A DNA stretch of 49,083 bases from Polyangiaceae bacterium (GTDB taxonomy: Bacteria > Myxococcota_A > Polyangia > Polyangiales > Polyangiaceae). The stretch lies in contig JAJDAH010000170.1 in NCBI GenBank assembly GCA_029261965.1, forward strand, positions 1 through 49,083, given 5' to 3'. The translations under genes and the position numbers were made by a program. Of this stretch, positions 35,065 through 43,656 are shown piece after piece (the stretch's first letter is position 1; each line of letters starts with the position of its first letter). Under the pieces are notes generated by a model that searched no databases, was not told the DNA's origin, and saw nothing but the letters and a program-made list of their open reading frames with translations.

Positions 35065-36131
35065 GTTCGCCTCGGCGGCAGGTACATCGCATCTCCGTAT
35101 GACAAGAACCGGTAGCCTTCTTCGATGGCGACCCGATAGGCCGCGAGCACACGATCGATACCCACAAAAGCCGCGACCAGCGCCAGAAGTGTGCTCCTGG
35201 GCATGTGAAAGTTGGTGAGCAATCCGTCGACGACCCGAATCTCACGACCGGGCTGGATCATCAGGCGAGTCTCGCCCGACGTCGCAATGACGTGTCCGTC
35301 GAGCTCGGGATCCGCGGCGGTCTCGAGGGCACGCACGACCGTCGTCCCCACTGCGATCACCGGGGCTTGGCGAGCGCGTGCCTGAGCGACCTCCCGAACG
35401 AGCTCGTCGCTCACTTCGAGGGCCTCGGCATGCATGGGGTGGTCGTCGAGGTCATCGGTCGAGACCGGCTGAAAGGTACCCGGACCGACATGGAGAGTTG
35501 CATAGGCGATTTTCACGCCCCGTTGCCCGAGCGCGCGCAGAAGCGCCTGGCTCATGTGCAAGCCCGCGGTCGGCGCCGCTACCGAGCCAGAACGCTTGGC
35601 GAAAAGCGTCTGGTACCGCTCGACGTCGGCTTCGTCGTCAGGTCGGCGAATGTAAGGGGGCAAAGGCACCCGAGCGACCTCTTCGAGCGCTTCGGTGACA
35701 CTCTCGTCGCATGTGAGCTCGACGCGGAGCCCACCCCCATCCAGTCGCGCGACCACGACGGCCTCGACAGCACCGAAGACCAGTCGCATTCCCGGGCGAA
35801 GGGGCCGGCGCGCCCTTCCGAGGGCTTCCCAAACCTGCGCCTCGCCCCGCTCACCCAGTGATCGCAACAACAGAAGCTCGGCCTTGCCGCCAGAGTCTTT
35901 CCGCCGGCCCAAGAGCCTCGCTTTGAAAACCCGAGTGTCGTTGAGCACCACGAGCGCACCGCCGGGAACGAGCTGTGCCCAGTCGCGCATCGCTCGATGC
36001 GCGATCCCATCGCCGTCGAGCACGAGCAGCCTCGCCCCGTCGCGCGCCCGGAGAGGTCGCTGTGCAACGAGTGATTCGGGCAGATCGTATTCGAGCTCTT
36101 GGCTCTTCACCGTCCGGACAGGTTCTCGCAT
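35061..36131 (-). CDS. queA: S-adenosylmethionine:tRNA ribosyltransferase-isomerase
   Basis: A 356-residue QueA. It adds the ribosyl moiety of SAM to preQ1-tRNA, giving epoxyqueuosine. Signature stretches include ELEYDLPESLVAQRPLRARD at the N-terminus, VVLNDTRVFKARLLGRK-like sequence, PLPPYIRR, GSVAAPTAGLHM and NFHMPRSTLLALVAAF. It is followed, with overlap, by tgt. queA is preceded by a sigma-54-type regulator gene 31 bases upstream on the same strand. No queG, preQ1 synthesis or transporter genes are in the window. Confidence 0.97.
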   Translation of the reverse strand: MREPVRTVKSQELEYDLPESLVAQRPLRARDGARLLVLDGDGIAHRAMRDWAQLVPGGALVVLNDTRVFKARLLGRRKDSGGKAELLLLRSLGERGEAQVWEALGRARRPLRPGMRLVFGAVEAVVVARLDGGGLRVELTCDESVTEALEEVARVPLPPYIRRPDDEADVERYQTLFAKRSGSVAAPTAGLHMSQALLRALGQRGVKIAYATLHVGPGTFQPVSTDDLDDHPMHAEALEVSDELVREVAQARARQAPVIAVGTTVVRALETAADPELDGHVIATSGETRLMIQPGREIRVVDGLLTNFHMPRSTLLALVAAFVGIDRVLAAYRVAIEEGYRFLSYGDAMYLPPRRT

Positions 36132-36162
36132 GCCGGCCGCCTCGACCGACAGTAAACACGCG

Positions 36163-37590
36163 TCATCTCGTCTCGAAGGTAATCCCGAGCCGGCTCATCT
36201 TGCGCCACAACGTCGTGGGACTGATGCCGAGCGACTCAGCGGCGCGTTCGCGATTGCCATCGCAGGCCCTGAGCGCCGCGTCGACGGCGCTTCGCTCCGC
36301 CTCGTCGACGATGTCCGCGAGCGTGCGCCCCTTGTTTTCGGTGGGTCGGACCGGGGCCTGCGGAAGCACGTCGTCGATGGTGATGAGATCGCCCGAGCAG
36401 AGGGCTACCGCCTGCTCCACCATGTTTTCTACTTCGCGAACGTTTCCCGGATATTCGCACCCCAGTAGCTTGTCGATGACTCCGTCGGCGAGCTTTGCCC
36501 GCCGCCCCATCTTTCGATTGTACTTGTCGAGAAAAAACTCCACCAACAGCGGGATATCCTCGCACCGCTCGTGCAGCGGCGGCAGGTGGAACCGAGCCAC
36601 GTTCAGCCGGTAAAACAAGTCTTGGCGGAACCGGCGCTCCTCCACTGCCAGCGCGAGATCGATGTTGGTCGCGGCAATGACCCGAATGTCGACTTTCACC
36701 GAACGGTTCTCGCCCAAACGTCGGATTTCCCCCTCCTGGATTGCCCGCAGCAGCTTTGCCTGAAAGCTGAGGGTCGTCTCCGCGATCTCGTCGAAGAAAA
36801 ACGTTCCACCGTCGGCCTCTTCGAAGAGCCCCTTCCGGGCGCCAACGGCACCCGTGTAGGCGCCCCGCGCATGCCCGAACAGCTCGCTCTCGAGCAGGGT
36901 TTCCGAAATGGCGGCGCAGTTGACGGTGACAAAAGGACGCTGATCGCGCTTGCTGTTCGCATGCACGGCACGCGCCACGAGCTCTTTTCCGGTCCCGCTC
37001 TCCCCGGTGATGAGGACCGTCGCGTCAGTCGGGGCGATCTTGACCACACGACCGAGCACGTCGCGGATCGCTTGAGAGCGGCCGACGATCTTCTCGAAGT
37101 GGTACCGCTCCTTGAAATCCTGGGCAAGGAGCTGGACCTGTGCGTGAAGACGACGACTCTCCAGAGCTTTCGACACCTTCACCAGGAGCTCTTGCTCGGT
37201 GAAGGGCTTCTGAATGTAGTCGAACGCGCCTAGGCGCATGGCCTCGACCGCGCTTTCGATGGTGCCGTAGGCGGTCATCACGATGACCTCGGTTACCGGA
37301 CGGGCCTGCTTGATGGTGCGAAGAACGTCTATTCCCGAAAGGTCGCCCATGCGCAGATCCGTGAGCACGATGTCGAAGTCGCCCGTCGCCCCCATGTCAC
37401 CGCCGTGAGCGCCGTCGGCGGCTTCCTCGACGTCGTAGCCGTTCCCTCGCAGCATCATTGCGAGCGTCGTGCGCATGTTGCGTTGGTCGTCGACGACCAA
37501 GACCTTGCCCATCGTCACACGCTCGCGTTCACCGCCGTCGGTGGGCGAGCGCGGAGCGGAGACGTCGGATGCGGTCTGGATACTCGTCAT
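36163..37590 (-). CDS. NtrC-family sigma-54 response regulator
   Basis: A 475-residue regulator. The receiver domain has VVDDQRN near 32-38 and phospho-Asp78 (VLTDLRMG). The AAA+ domain has Walker A GESGTGKE, the sigma-54 contact loop GAYTGA, and Walker [12 protein letters not shown] (Phe where Leu is usual). The C-terminus is a Fis-type HTH ([19 protein letters not shown]). It activates sigma-54 promoters when phosphorylated. ATG 37590 is taken because GGGGAGGG precedes it; ATG 37512 ([10 protein letters not shown]) is an equally reasonable domain start. No cognate kinase gene is adjacent. Confidence 0.93.
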   Translation of the reverse strand: MTSIQTASDVSAPRSPTDGGERERVTMGKVLVVDDQRNMRTTLAMMLRGNGYDVEEAADGAHGGDMGATGDFDIVLTDLRMGDLSGIDVLRTIKQARPVTEVIVMTAYGTIESAVEAMRLGAFDYIQKPFTEQELLVKVSKALESRRLHAQVQLLAQDFKERYHFEKIVGRSQAIRDVLGRVVKIAPTDATVLITGESGTGKELVARAVHANSKRDQRPFVTVNCAAISETLLESELFGHARGAYTGAVGARKGLFEEADGGTFFFDEIAETTLSFQAKLLRAIQEGEIRRLGENRSVKVDIRVIAATNIDLALAVEERRFRQDLFYRLNVARFHLPPLHERCEDIPLLVEFFLDKYNRKMGRRAKLADGVIDKLLGCEYPGNVREVENMVEQAVALCSGDLITIDDVLPQAPVRPTENKGRTLADIVDEAERSAVDAALRACDGNRERAAESLGISPTTLWRKMSRLGITFETR

Positions 37591-37668
37591 TGCCCTCCCC
37601 CACGTGCTACGGCGGGGCCGCCCTGAACATAAGGCACTCGGCCGCAAGCGCCAGAGGCCGGCCGAGCG

Positions 37669-38706
37669 CTAGAATCGTCCTCGGGCAAAAATCGCACCCC
37701 CGGACCCCGTCGCCGTGAACCCCACGTCGGGGCCGCGTTTTTTGGCCTTCGACACGCGCTGGGGTCTGGCCGGCGAGGGGCCGCCGGTCTGCTCGGAGTC
37801 GCCACCCAAAAGCCCCGTGATGAGCAGGACGGTGCCGGTGACGAGCCCGACCCCGCCAATCGCCACCCCGATGTTGGCGTTTCGCTTGTTGTCGCCGAAG
37901 CTGTCGAAGGCCTTCTGAGCGCCATCGCCGTCGCCATCGTCCACTGCGGCGTTGAAGTCATCTTTGTCACCGTTCGCTTGCAGCCCAAAGAAACCGCCAA
38001 CCCCGAGCCCGACGGCACCGACCCCGTACGCCACCCAGGTCAGCGGGCTGATGCCCGCCTTCGACGGCGACGTGGTGCCGCCATCCTCGCCGTTGCCGGA
38101 CCCCGACCCCGATTCGCCAGAGGCCGTTTCACCTGAAACAGGCCGAAGCGAATCGAGCTCGACGGTTCGCGCCGTGCCAGCGGCGACGTTGAGGGTCCGC
38201 GTCTTGGCACCTTCAATCCCCACGAGTGTCACCGTGTGCTCGCCGGGAAAGACGTAAACACGCTCGCCACCCTGAATTTCGTTGTCGTCGACGCGCGCCC
38301 GCATCGTCGACGCGCCAATGAGCTCGATGATCCCGAGTTTGGGCTGGAGCCGCGCGAGGCGATCCGTCGCATCCACGCGGTCCTGCTCGCTGGCTTCTTT
38401 CATCTTGAGGGCCCGCTGGAACGCTCGAGCCGCCTGCGCGTACTCTCCTGCTTTCTGCCACGCGTCCCCAGCGTTGATCACGGGTGCCGGGTGCGGCGCC
38501 AGGCGCGCGGCCTCCTCGTAGGCGCGGGCGGCGTCCACGTACCGGCCCTCTTTGAACGCCTCCTGGGCGGCGTTGAAAAAGCGGCGAGCGTCCCCCTTGT
38601 CGTCCGCCAGTGCGGGGGCGGGCATGGCCATCACGAGGCCGAGCGCGCCCGCGGCGAGAACGACGACGATGGGCCGTCGGTGACGAAGCGGGTTCGGAAT
38701 ACGCAT
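37669..38706 (-). CDS. Exported TPR protein with PEGA-like segment and C-terminal membrane segments
   Basis: A 345-residue protein. The Sec signal is long (MRIPNPLRHRRPIVVVLAAG to ALA/DD). Two TPR-like repeats follow (FFNAAQEAFKEGRYVDAARAYEEA, AGEYAQAARAFQRALKMKEA), then a PEGA-like strand set (MRARVDDNEIQGGERVYVFPGEHTVTLV). After a Ser/Gly linker, two hydrophobic segments (VAYGVGAVGLGVGGFFGLQA and IGVAIGGVGLVTGTVLLITG) may be membrane helices. This architecture is common in Myxococcota surface proteins of unknown role. ATG 38706 has GGAG 11 bases upstream. Its promoter region is only 44 bases, shared with the divergent lipoprotein gene. Confidence 0.85.
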   Translation of the reverse strand: MRIPNPLRHRRPIVVVLAAGALGLVMAMPAPALADDKGDARRFFNAAQEAFKEGRYVDAARAYEEAARLAPHPAPVINAGDAWQKAGEYAQAARAFQRALKMKEASEQDRVDATDRLARLQPKLGIIELIGASTMRARVDDNEIQGGERVYVFPGEHTVTLVGIEGAKTRTLNVAAGTARTVELDSLRPVSGETASGESGSGSGNGEDGGTTSPSKAGISPLTWVAYGVGAVGLGVGGFFGLQANGDKDDFNAAVDDGDGDGAQKAFDSFGDNKRNANIGVAIGGVGLVTGTVLLITGLLGGDSEQTGGPSPARPQRVSKAKKRGPDVGFTATGSGGAIFARGRF

Positions 38707-38732
38707 GTACGAGGTCTCTCCGGTTTGCTGGA

Positions 38733-38741
38733 TGCTATATT
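38733..38741 (+). promoter_or_regulatory. Putative extended -10 for a leaderless lipoprotein mRNA
   Basis: TGCTATATT (TG at 38733-38734, hexamer TATATT at 38736-38741) ends 9 bases before ATG 38751. No Shine-Dalgarno sequence is present. The motif matches rnpB (TGCTATCTT) in seven of the first eight bases. Confidence 0.5.
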
Positions 38742-38750
38742 GCCATACCG

Positions 38751-40001
38751 ATGTCGAACCGGCACCAGACCGCACGCATAGTGGCATCTTCCCTCGCCGC
38801 CCTTCTGGGCTTTTCCCTGCTGGGTTCGGGCTGCCTGGCGAGTCTCGACGCCGACAAGATCCCCGGCGGCGGCGCGGGCACCGCGGGGGCTTCGATGGGC
38901 GGCAGCGCGGGGACCGGCGGGAGCACCGGCGCCGCCGGCACTGCCGGCACAGGCGGCGTGGGCAACGCTACGGGGACCGGAGGCAGCATGGTCGATGCCT
39001 CGGATGCCGACGCTGACGCGGGCACCACCATCTTGCCCTACGACGACATGAAGCACCCCGTCACCGCGGTGGCCGGTACGTCGCTCATGCCACTGGTGAT
39101 CGCCGCGGACGCCAGCGACGTCTTCCGAGCGCAGCGAGACGCCACGGGTGCGACCATCGTCAAGACGAACATCACGAGTGGCACGAGCGTTCCCGTGAGC
39201 GGCAACATCAATCGTCCACGCGCGCTGTTGGCGCCGTCGAACGCGCTCTTCGTCTTTTCGGCGTCGACCTCCGTCGGCGACCAGGGACAGATACAGCGGG
39301 CAACCAAAGATGGCGGCGGGCTCGTCAGCATCACCGACGCCGTGGACGGCGGCACTTCGACGCTCGGTCGCGTGGAGCGCCTAGCCCTCGATCCTGTGGC
39401 CAACAAGGTCTACTTCACCGCACGCTCAGCGGCGGCGGGCTCTCCGCAGATCCTGCGAGTGGACCTCTCCGCCGGGGCGATGGCGGCCGAAACCATCTAC
39501 GTCGCCGAAGGCACGGAAACCTCACTGGGCAATATCACCGTTCAGGATGCCTGCATCTACTGGATCAGCTCCGGTGCGCTCTACTCAATCAGCAAAGACG
39601 GAGCCGCAACGAGGTCCGATGCGCTCGCCACCCAAGTGAGTGACGCCGTAGGTCTGACCTCCGACTCGAGAAACATCTACTACACGCGGGGCATGGACCG
39701 GAGTGTATGGATGCGGCCGCTCGCGTTCAGCTGCGACGGCAGTGGCGACCCCGAACGCATGATCGGCGCGGGATACGAGGGCATCGGCAATCTCATCGCC
39801 TACCAAAACAAGGTTGCTTGGTTTGCCACCGGTGACCGTGGCGACAACTTCTCTGGAGGGGGCATCTTCGAGTACGAGGCCGCCTCGAACACCATCGAGC
39901 AAATCGCGCCGGAGGACGATGGCGTCGAGGCCATCGCTCAAGCGCCGTCTTTCGTCATTTTCGCGACCGCCGACGGTTTCATCCGGCGCGTCGACAAGTA
40001 G
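38751..40001 (+). CDS. Gly-rich lipoprotein with propeller-like repeats
   Basis: A 416-residue lipoprotein (signal MSNRHQTARIVASSLAALLG, lipobox LGSGC). A Gly/Ala/Ser/Thr spacer of ~50 residues (GGAGTAGASMGGSAGTGGST) tethers the mature domain. The rest contains repeated beta segments such as KVYFTARSAAAGSPQILRVD, CIYWISSGALYSISKDG and NIYYTRGMDRSVW, which look like propeller blades of the DUF5050/NHL type. Probably a surface binding protein; no enzyme motif is seen. It is divergent from the TPR gene, and its stop is 16 bases from the convergent kinase gene. Confidence 0.85.
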   Translation: MSNRHQTARIVASSLAALLGFSLLGSGCLASLDADKIPGGGAGTAGASMGGSAGTGGSTGAAGTAGTGGVGNATGTGGSMVDASDADADAGTTILPYDDMKHPVTAVAGTSLMPLVIAADASDVFRAQRDATGATIVKTNITSGTSVPVSGNINRPRALLAPSNALFVFSASTSVGDQGQIQRATKDGGGLVSITDAVDGGTSTLGRVERLALDPVANKVYFTARSAAAGSPQILRVDLSAGAMAAETIYVAEGTETSLGNITVQDACIYWISSGALYSISKDGAATRSDALATQVSDAVGLTSDSRNIYYTRGMDRSVWMRPLAFSCDGSGDPERMIGAGYEGIGNLIAYQNKVAWFATGDRGDNFSGGGIFEYEAASNTIEQIAPEDDGVEAIAQAPSFVIFATADGFIRRVDK

Positions 40002-40017
40002 CCCCGACGGCTCGCGC

Positions 40018-41637
40018 TCACTCGTACGGGTTCTTCCCGCGGAGCGGGCCACTGCCGGTCTCCGTGGGTTTTACCGCCGGCTTCGGAGCCGCGGGCTTCG
40101 CAGGCTTCTCCGGAGCCGGCGCCTTTTCCGTCGGCCCCCCCGATTTCGCAACGCTCCTCGTCGACGTCGCACGCACGGCGCGACGAGCGCCACCATCTGG
40201 CTCGGCGGCGAGGTCGTCGACGCTGACCGCCTCTAGGCCGTCCTCCACCGCTGGCTCGGGCGCGGGCTTCGGTTCTTTCGGGCTATCGCGACCGTCGCCG
40301 GGCTGCGCCGCGGTTTGCGGACCCACGTTGAGGATCTTTGGCCCGCTCGAGCCCGTTTTCGTGATGGCCACGACCGCCACGACCACTAGGGCGATGAGCA
40401 GACCCGCGATTCCGACGATATAGCCCGTCGGGTTGTCTTTGCGAGTGCGCTGGGAAACCGAGTGCGTGCCCTGGGTGAGGCTCGATGGTTGCGAGGTGCT
40501 CGGAGTGTGCTCGCCGGGCTGGGTCAGCCCCGTCAGTTGACTCAACTGGCTAGGGCTCGTGATTCCGCTGACTCCCGTGACGCTGATGTGGTCCTTCCCC
40601 GTCGGAGTGAACACACCCTCGGGCGGCGCAATCACGGCAGAGTCGCCTTGAACGACCTTGAGCGCCGCGCGAATCGCCTTTCGACGCTGCTCGATACGCG
40701 TGCCCAAGACTCGTTTGAGCAGGCTCCCGATGCCGCTTCTCGCGACGACGATGCGCTCCGACTTGAGATAGCCCTCGAGCGCATCCTGCAGCTCCTTGGC
40801 GGACTGAAAGCGCCTGTCGAGATCGCGTTCGAGCGCCTTGAGCACGATGTCTTCCAAGGCCTTCGGGTAGCCCTTCTCGATCTCGGTGGGCTTCGGAATG
40901 TCTCCAGAAACGACGAGGTGAAGCGTCTCCGCGTCGTGCTCGCCCCGAAACAGGCGACGCCCCGTCGTGAGCTCGAACAAGACGATGCCTAGGGCAAACA
41001 CGTCAGCCCGACGATCGATGGCCTTCGCCATCGCCTGCTCGGGCGACATGTAGCCGAATTTACCTTTGAGTTGACCCGCGCTCGTCGCTTGGCTGAGTCG
41101 CCCCATGGCCTTGGCGACGCCGAAGTCCACGAGCTTCACCGACCCATTGGTGCCGATGAGAATGTTGTGAGGTGAGACGTCGCGGTGAACGACTCCGAGG
41201 ACCTTTCCGTCTTTGCCCGTCAGCTCGTGGGCGGCGTGGAGCCCTCCCGCAGCGTCGGCAACGATTCGAACCGCCATCTCGGGCGGAATCGGTTTGCGCT
41301 TGCCGGCCTCCGCGATGATGGCGTGGAGCGAATCGCCCTCCACCCACTCCATCGACATGTACATGAAGCCGCCCTCGGCCTCACCGACCTCGTAAACGTC
41401 GACGACGTTCTGGTGTCCGATTTGGCGCACGAGGCGTCCCTCGTCGAGGAACATCGTGATGAACTCGGGGTCGTCCGCCAGCTCAGCAAGGATCGCTTTG
41501 ACCGCAACCAGCCGCTCGTCCTCTTTGTTGTCGGCGCGTTCACGGGCAACCCACACGCTCGCCATGCCACCGCGACCAATACGCAGCAGAAGCTCGTACT
41601 TTCCGAGCTTCATGCCTCGTTTGAGGTCGTCGCTCAT
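40018..41637 (-). CDS. Ser/Thr protein kinase with one transmembrane helix
   Basis: A 539-residue Hanks-type kinase. Gly loop IGRGGMASVWVARE, Lys47 (VAVKAIL), HRDVSPHN (Asp153; Val replaces Leu and Ser replaces Lys of HRDLKPEN), DFG Asp171, and activation segment GKFGYMSPEQ. A membrane helix spans about 405-425 (YIVGIAGLLIALVVVAVVAI), and the outer tail is a low-complexity Pro/Ala/Lys segment ending RGKNPYE with no folded sensor. The HRDVSPHN loop lacks the catalytic-loop Lys, a variant seen in many Myxococcota kinases. It likely phosphorylates cytoplasmic targets; substrates are unknown. Confidence 0.93.
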   Translation of the reverse strand: MSDDLKRGMKLGKYELLLRIGRGGMASVWVARERADNKEDERLVAVKAILAELADDPEFITMFLDEGRLVRQIGHQNVVDVYEVGEAEGGFMYMSMEWVEGDSLHAIIAEAGKRKPIPPEMAVRIVADAAGGLHAAHELTGKDGKVLGVVHRDVSPHNILIGTNGSVKLVDFGVAKAMGRLSQATSAGQLKGKFGYMSPEQAMAKAIDRRADVFALGIVLFELTTGRRLFRGEHDAETLHLVVSGDIPKPTEIEKGYPKALEDIVLKALERDLDRRFQSAKELQDALEGYLKSERIVVARSGIGSLLKRVLGTRIEQRRKAIRAALKVVQGDSAVIAPPEGVFTPTGKDHISVTGVSGITSPSQLSQLTGLTQPGEHTPSTSQPSSLTQGTHSVSQRTRKDNPTGYIVGIAGLLIALVVVAVVAITKTGSSGPKILNVGPQTAAQPGDGRDSPKEPKPAPEPAVEDGLEAVSVDDLAAEPDGGARRAVRATSTRSVAKSGGPTEKAPAPEKPAKPAAPKPAVKPTETGSGPLRGKNPYE

Positions 41638-41867
41638 GCGCGGTGCACTGATCCTCGATACGCTCGCAAGTCCGTTGGACCCACGAGTCCGTCCCTCGTT
41701 GAAAATATCTTTTCGCCGGTAACGCTCACCGGATTAGGCACGCTCGCGAGCGAAAGCGTCAAGCCCGATTGTCGCGAAATGGGAGTCATTTCACGACATG
41801 AACCTACATGCAAAACGGTGGTGCATTGGTGAGTTGTGAGTCAACTTTGACGCATCGCGCGCGCTGG

Positions 41868-41876
41868 TGCTACGAG
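41868..41876 (+). promoter_or_regulatory. Possible -10 region before the small conserved gene
   Basis: TGCTACGAG places a poor -10 (TACGAG, 41871-41876) 8 bases before ATG 41885. The 247-base divergent spacer (41638-41884) also holds a CATG inverted repeat near 41797-41815, but nothing else I can support. Confidence 0.25.
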
Positions 41877-41884
41877 CGGCATCG

Positions 41885-42334
41885 ATGGCCGAACCCCTGG
41901 GCGAAATCGCCGGCAACGCGGACAAGCGCAAAGCCGTAATCGAAGATTGCCTCGCTGCGCTGGATCTCGAAGTCGCCTCCAAGGGCGGAATTTCGGGGAT
42001 CGCGATCAAGGGGGGATACAAGCTGGTCAAAAGCGTGAAGCCGGGCTTTCTGCGAGACGTCATGGACCATCTGCTCGACGATTTCCTGGCTGCGCTGGAC
42101 CCGCTGTACCAAGAGGCGCTCGAAAAGGGCGTTCCCCCGGGCGATCACCTGGAAGCGAATCGCCCGCGTGTCGCAAACGCGCTCTTGGAGGTCACCGACA
42201 AGCGAGCGAAGAATGCCAAGATGGCGGTGCTCAAGAAGACCTACGGAAAGCTCCGACCGATGGCGCAGAAGCAAGTCGAAAACGCGGCTCCCCGCCTCGC
42301 CGACCTCCTACGCAAGCACGCCGCAACCGCTTGA
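41885..42334 (+). CDS. Small conserved helical protein (DUF6918-like)
   Basis: A 149-residue soluble helical protein, MAEPLGEIAGNADKRKAVIE at the start. A central SGIAIKGGYKLVKSVKPGFL block resembles the S-G-x-x-I-K-x-G-Y motif I associate with an uncharacterised family (DUF6918); this assignment is from memory and tentative. The C-terminal half is Lys/Arg-rich (DKRAKNAKMAVLKKTYGKLR). No signal peptide or membrane segment. It is followed 11 bases later by the CAP lipoprotein gene, possibly co-transcribed. Confidence 0.75.
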   Translation: MAEPLGEIAGNADKRKAVIEDCLAALDLEVASKGGISGIAIKGGYKLVKSVKPGFLRDVMDHLLDDFLAALDPLYQEALEKGVPPGDHLEANRPRVANALLEVTDKRAKNAKMAVLKKTYGKLRPMAQKQVENAAPRLADLLRKHAATA

Positions 42335-42345
42335 GATCAAAAACC

Positions 42346-43488
42346 GTGGTGCGTCGCCTCTCGCTTATTGCCGGTCTGTTGGGAACCCTCGCCCCGCTCG
42401 GTTGCAGCTCGAGCGACGATTCTCAGGGCCTCGCAGACGCCGGGGCTAGATGTGCCGCACCAGAGTGCTCGGCCTGCGCCGACTGCCTCACCCAGTGCAC
42501 CTGCTCTGGCAACGACTTCGAGGGGTGCCGCGTGGCATGCGGGCTCGGCACGGGATCCGGCGGGGCCGGCGGTAGCGGCGGCATGAGCGGCAGCGACATG
42601 GGTGGCGCAGCGGGCAGCGGCGGTTCGGGCGGGACCGGCAACGTCGGCATGGCGGGCTCACCCGGCAGCGGTGGCGGCATCAACACCAGAGAGATGGAAG
42701 TCTGCGAGCGTTGGAACCAGGACCGGGCGGACATGAACGAGGGCACGTGGTCGGGTGACCTCGGCAGCTGCATCGCTGGCGACGTTTCTGCCGAAGGTCG
42801 GGCCAACGCCCTAAAGCTCGTCAACCTCTACCGTTTCCTGGCGGAGCTTCCGCCGGTCGTCACCGATCCTTCTCGCGACGCGGATGCACAACAATGCGCA
42901 CTGATGATCGACGCCAACAACGACCTCGACCACTCTCCGCCGATGAGCTGGAGTTGCTACACCGCCGAAGGCGCGAACGCCGCCGGAAACGGAAACCTCG
43001 CGTCGACGCCTGGTGTTCGAGCAGTGGATCTCTACATGGCGGACCCGGGTAACCCCACGACGATGGGACATCGCCGTTGGATCCTTGCGAATTCTCTCGG
43101 TCCCATCGGCCTCGGGAGCACCGACAGCGACTCGTGCATGTGGGTTCTTCGCGGCTCGGGAAGCGCGGGACGACCGTGGACCGCTTGGCCGGCACCCGGA
43201 CCGTTCCCGATCGGCGCCATCGACGCCTCCTTCCAGACGGTAGATGAAACGGGCTGGACGATTCAGAGCCAGAGCATCGACCTCGACGCGGCGCAGGTGA
43301 CGATCTCCGAGGGCGGCACCCCGCTCGCCATCCAGGTCGACACCCTCCAGCGCGGTTTTGGCAGTCGCTCGGCCATACGGATCCTGCCGCAGGGCTGGCA
43401 GAGCACGGTCGGGCGGACGTACTCGGTTGTCGTCACTGGCACATCGGAGCCGATCGCCTACGACGTCGAGATGGTCGCCTGTCCCTAA
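42346..43488 (+). CDS. Lipoprotein with CAP/SCP domain
   Basis: A 380-residue lipoprotein starting at GTG 42346 (or GTG 42349). The lipobox is LAPLGC. A Cys cluster (CAAPECSACADCLTQCTC) and a Gly/Ser-rich spacer (about residues 60-115) precede a CAP-superfamily domain. Expected features are ALKLVNLYRFLAELPPVV, DADAQQCALMIDANNDLDHS and MGHRRWILAN, containing the conserved His/Arg cleft positions. CAP proteins often bind lipids or act as secreted factors; no enzyme activity can be predicted. The Cys cluster resembles that of the lipoprotein at 14.8 kb. Confidence 0.87.
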   Translation: MVRRLSLIAGLLGTLAPLGCSSSDDSQGLADAGARCAAPECSACADCLTQCTCSGNDFEGCRVACGLGTGSGGAGGSGGMSGSDMGGAAGSGGSGGTGNVGMAGSPGSGGGINTREMEVCERWNQDRADMNEGTWSGDLGSCIAGDVSAEGRANALKLVNLYRFLAELPPVVTDPSRDADAQQCALMIDANNDLDHSPPMSWSCYTAEGANAAGNGNLASTPGVRAVDLYMADPGNPTTMGHRRWILANSLGPIGLGSTDSDSCMWVLRGSGSAGRPWTAWPAPGPFPIGAIDASFQTVDETGWTIQSQSIDLDAAQVTISEGGTPLAIQVDTLQRGFGSRSAIRILPQGWQSTVGRTYSVVVTGTSEPIAYDVEMVACP

Positions 43489-43489
43489 T

Positions 43490-43510
43490 TTTTAGACCTT
43501 TGGTCTAAAA
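43490..43510. promoter_or_regulatory. Perfect 9-bp inverted repeat upstream of korA
   Basis: TTTTAGACC (43490-43498), a 3-base loop TTT, then GGTCTAAAA (43502-43510). It begins two bases after the CAP gene stop and 147 bases before korA. It is AT-rich in a GC-rich region. It could be a repressor site for korAB, or a terminator-like stem; the lack of a T tract after the second arm makes the operator reading preferable. Confidence 0.5.
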
Positions 43511-43550
43511 TTAGAACTTATGTCAGTTGTTGACCAAGGGAGCGACGCCC

Positions 43551-43579
43551 GTGAACTGGCGGCCCACAACCGCTAGGAT
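43551..43579 (+). promoter_or_regulatory. Possible korA promoter
   Basis: GTGAAC (43551-43556) and TAGGAT (43574-43579) with a 17-bp spacer. The -35 is poor, so confidence is low. The start codon is 78 bases downstream, leaving room for a leader. Confidence 0.25.
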
Positions 43580-43656
43580 ACGGGCAACAGTCTGAGCGAA
43601 GCCGAAACCATCGACGAGCACACGCTTAGCAGCTTGAAAAGGAGCGCGTAAGGCGA

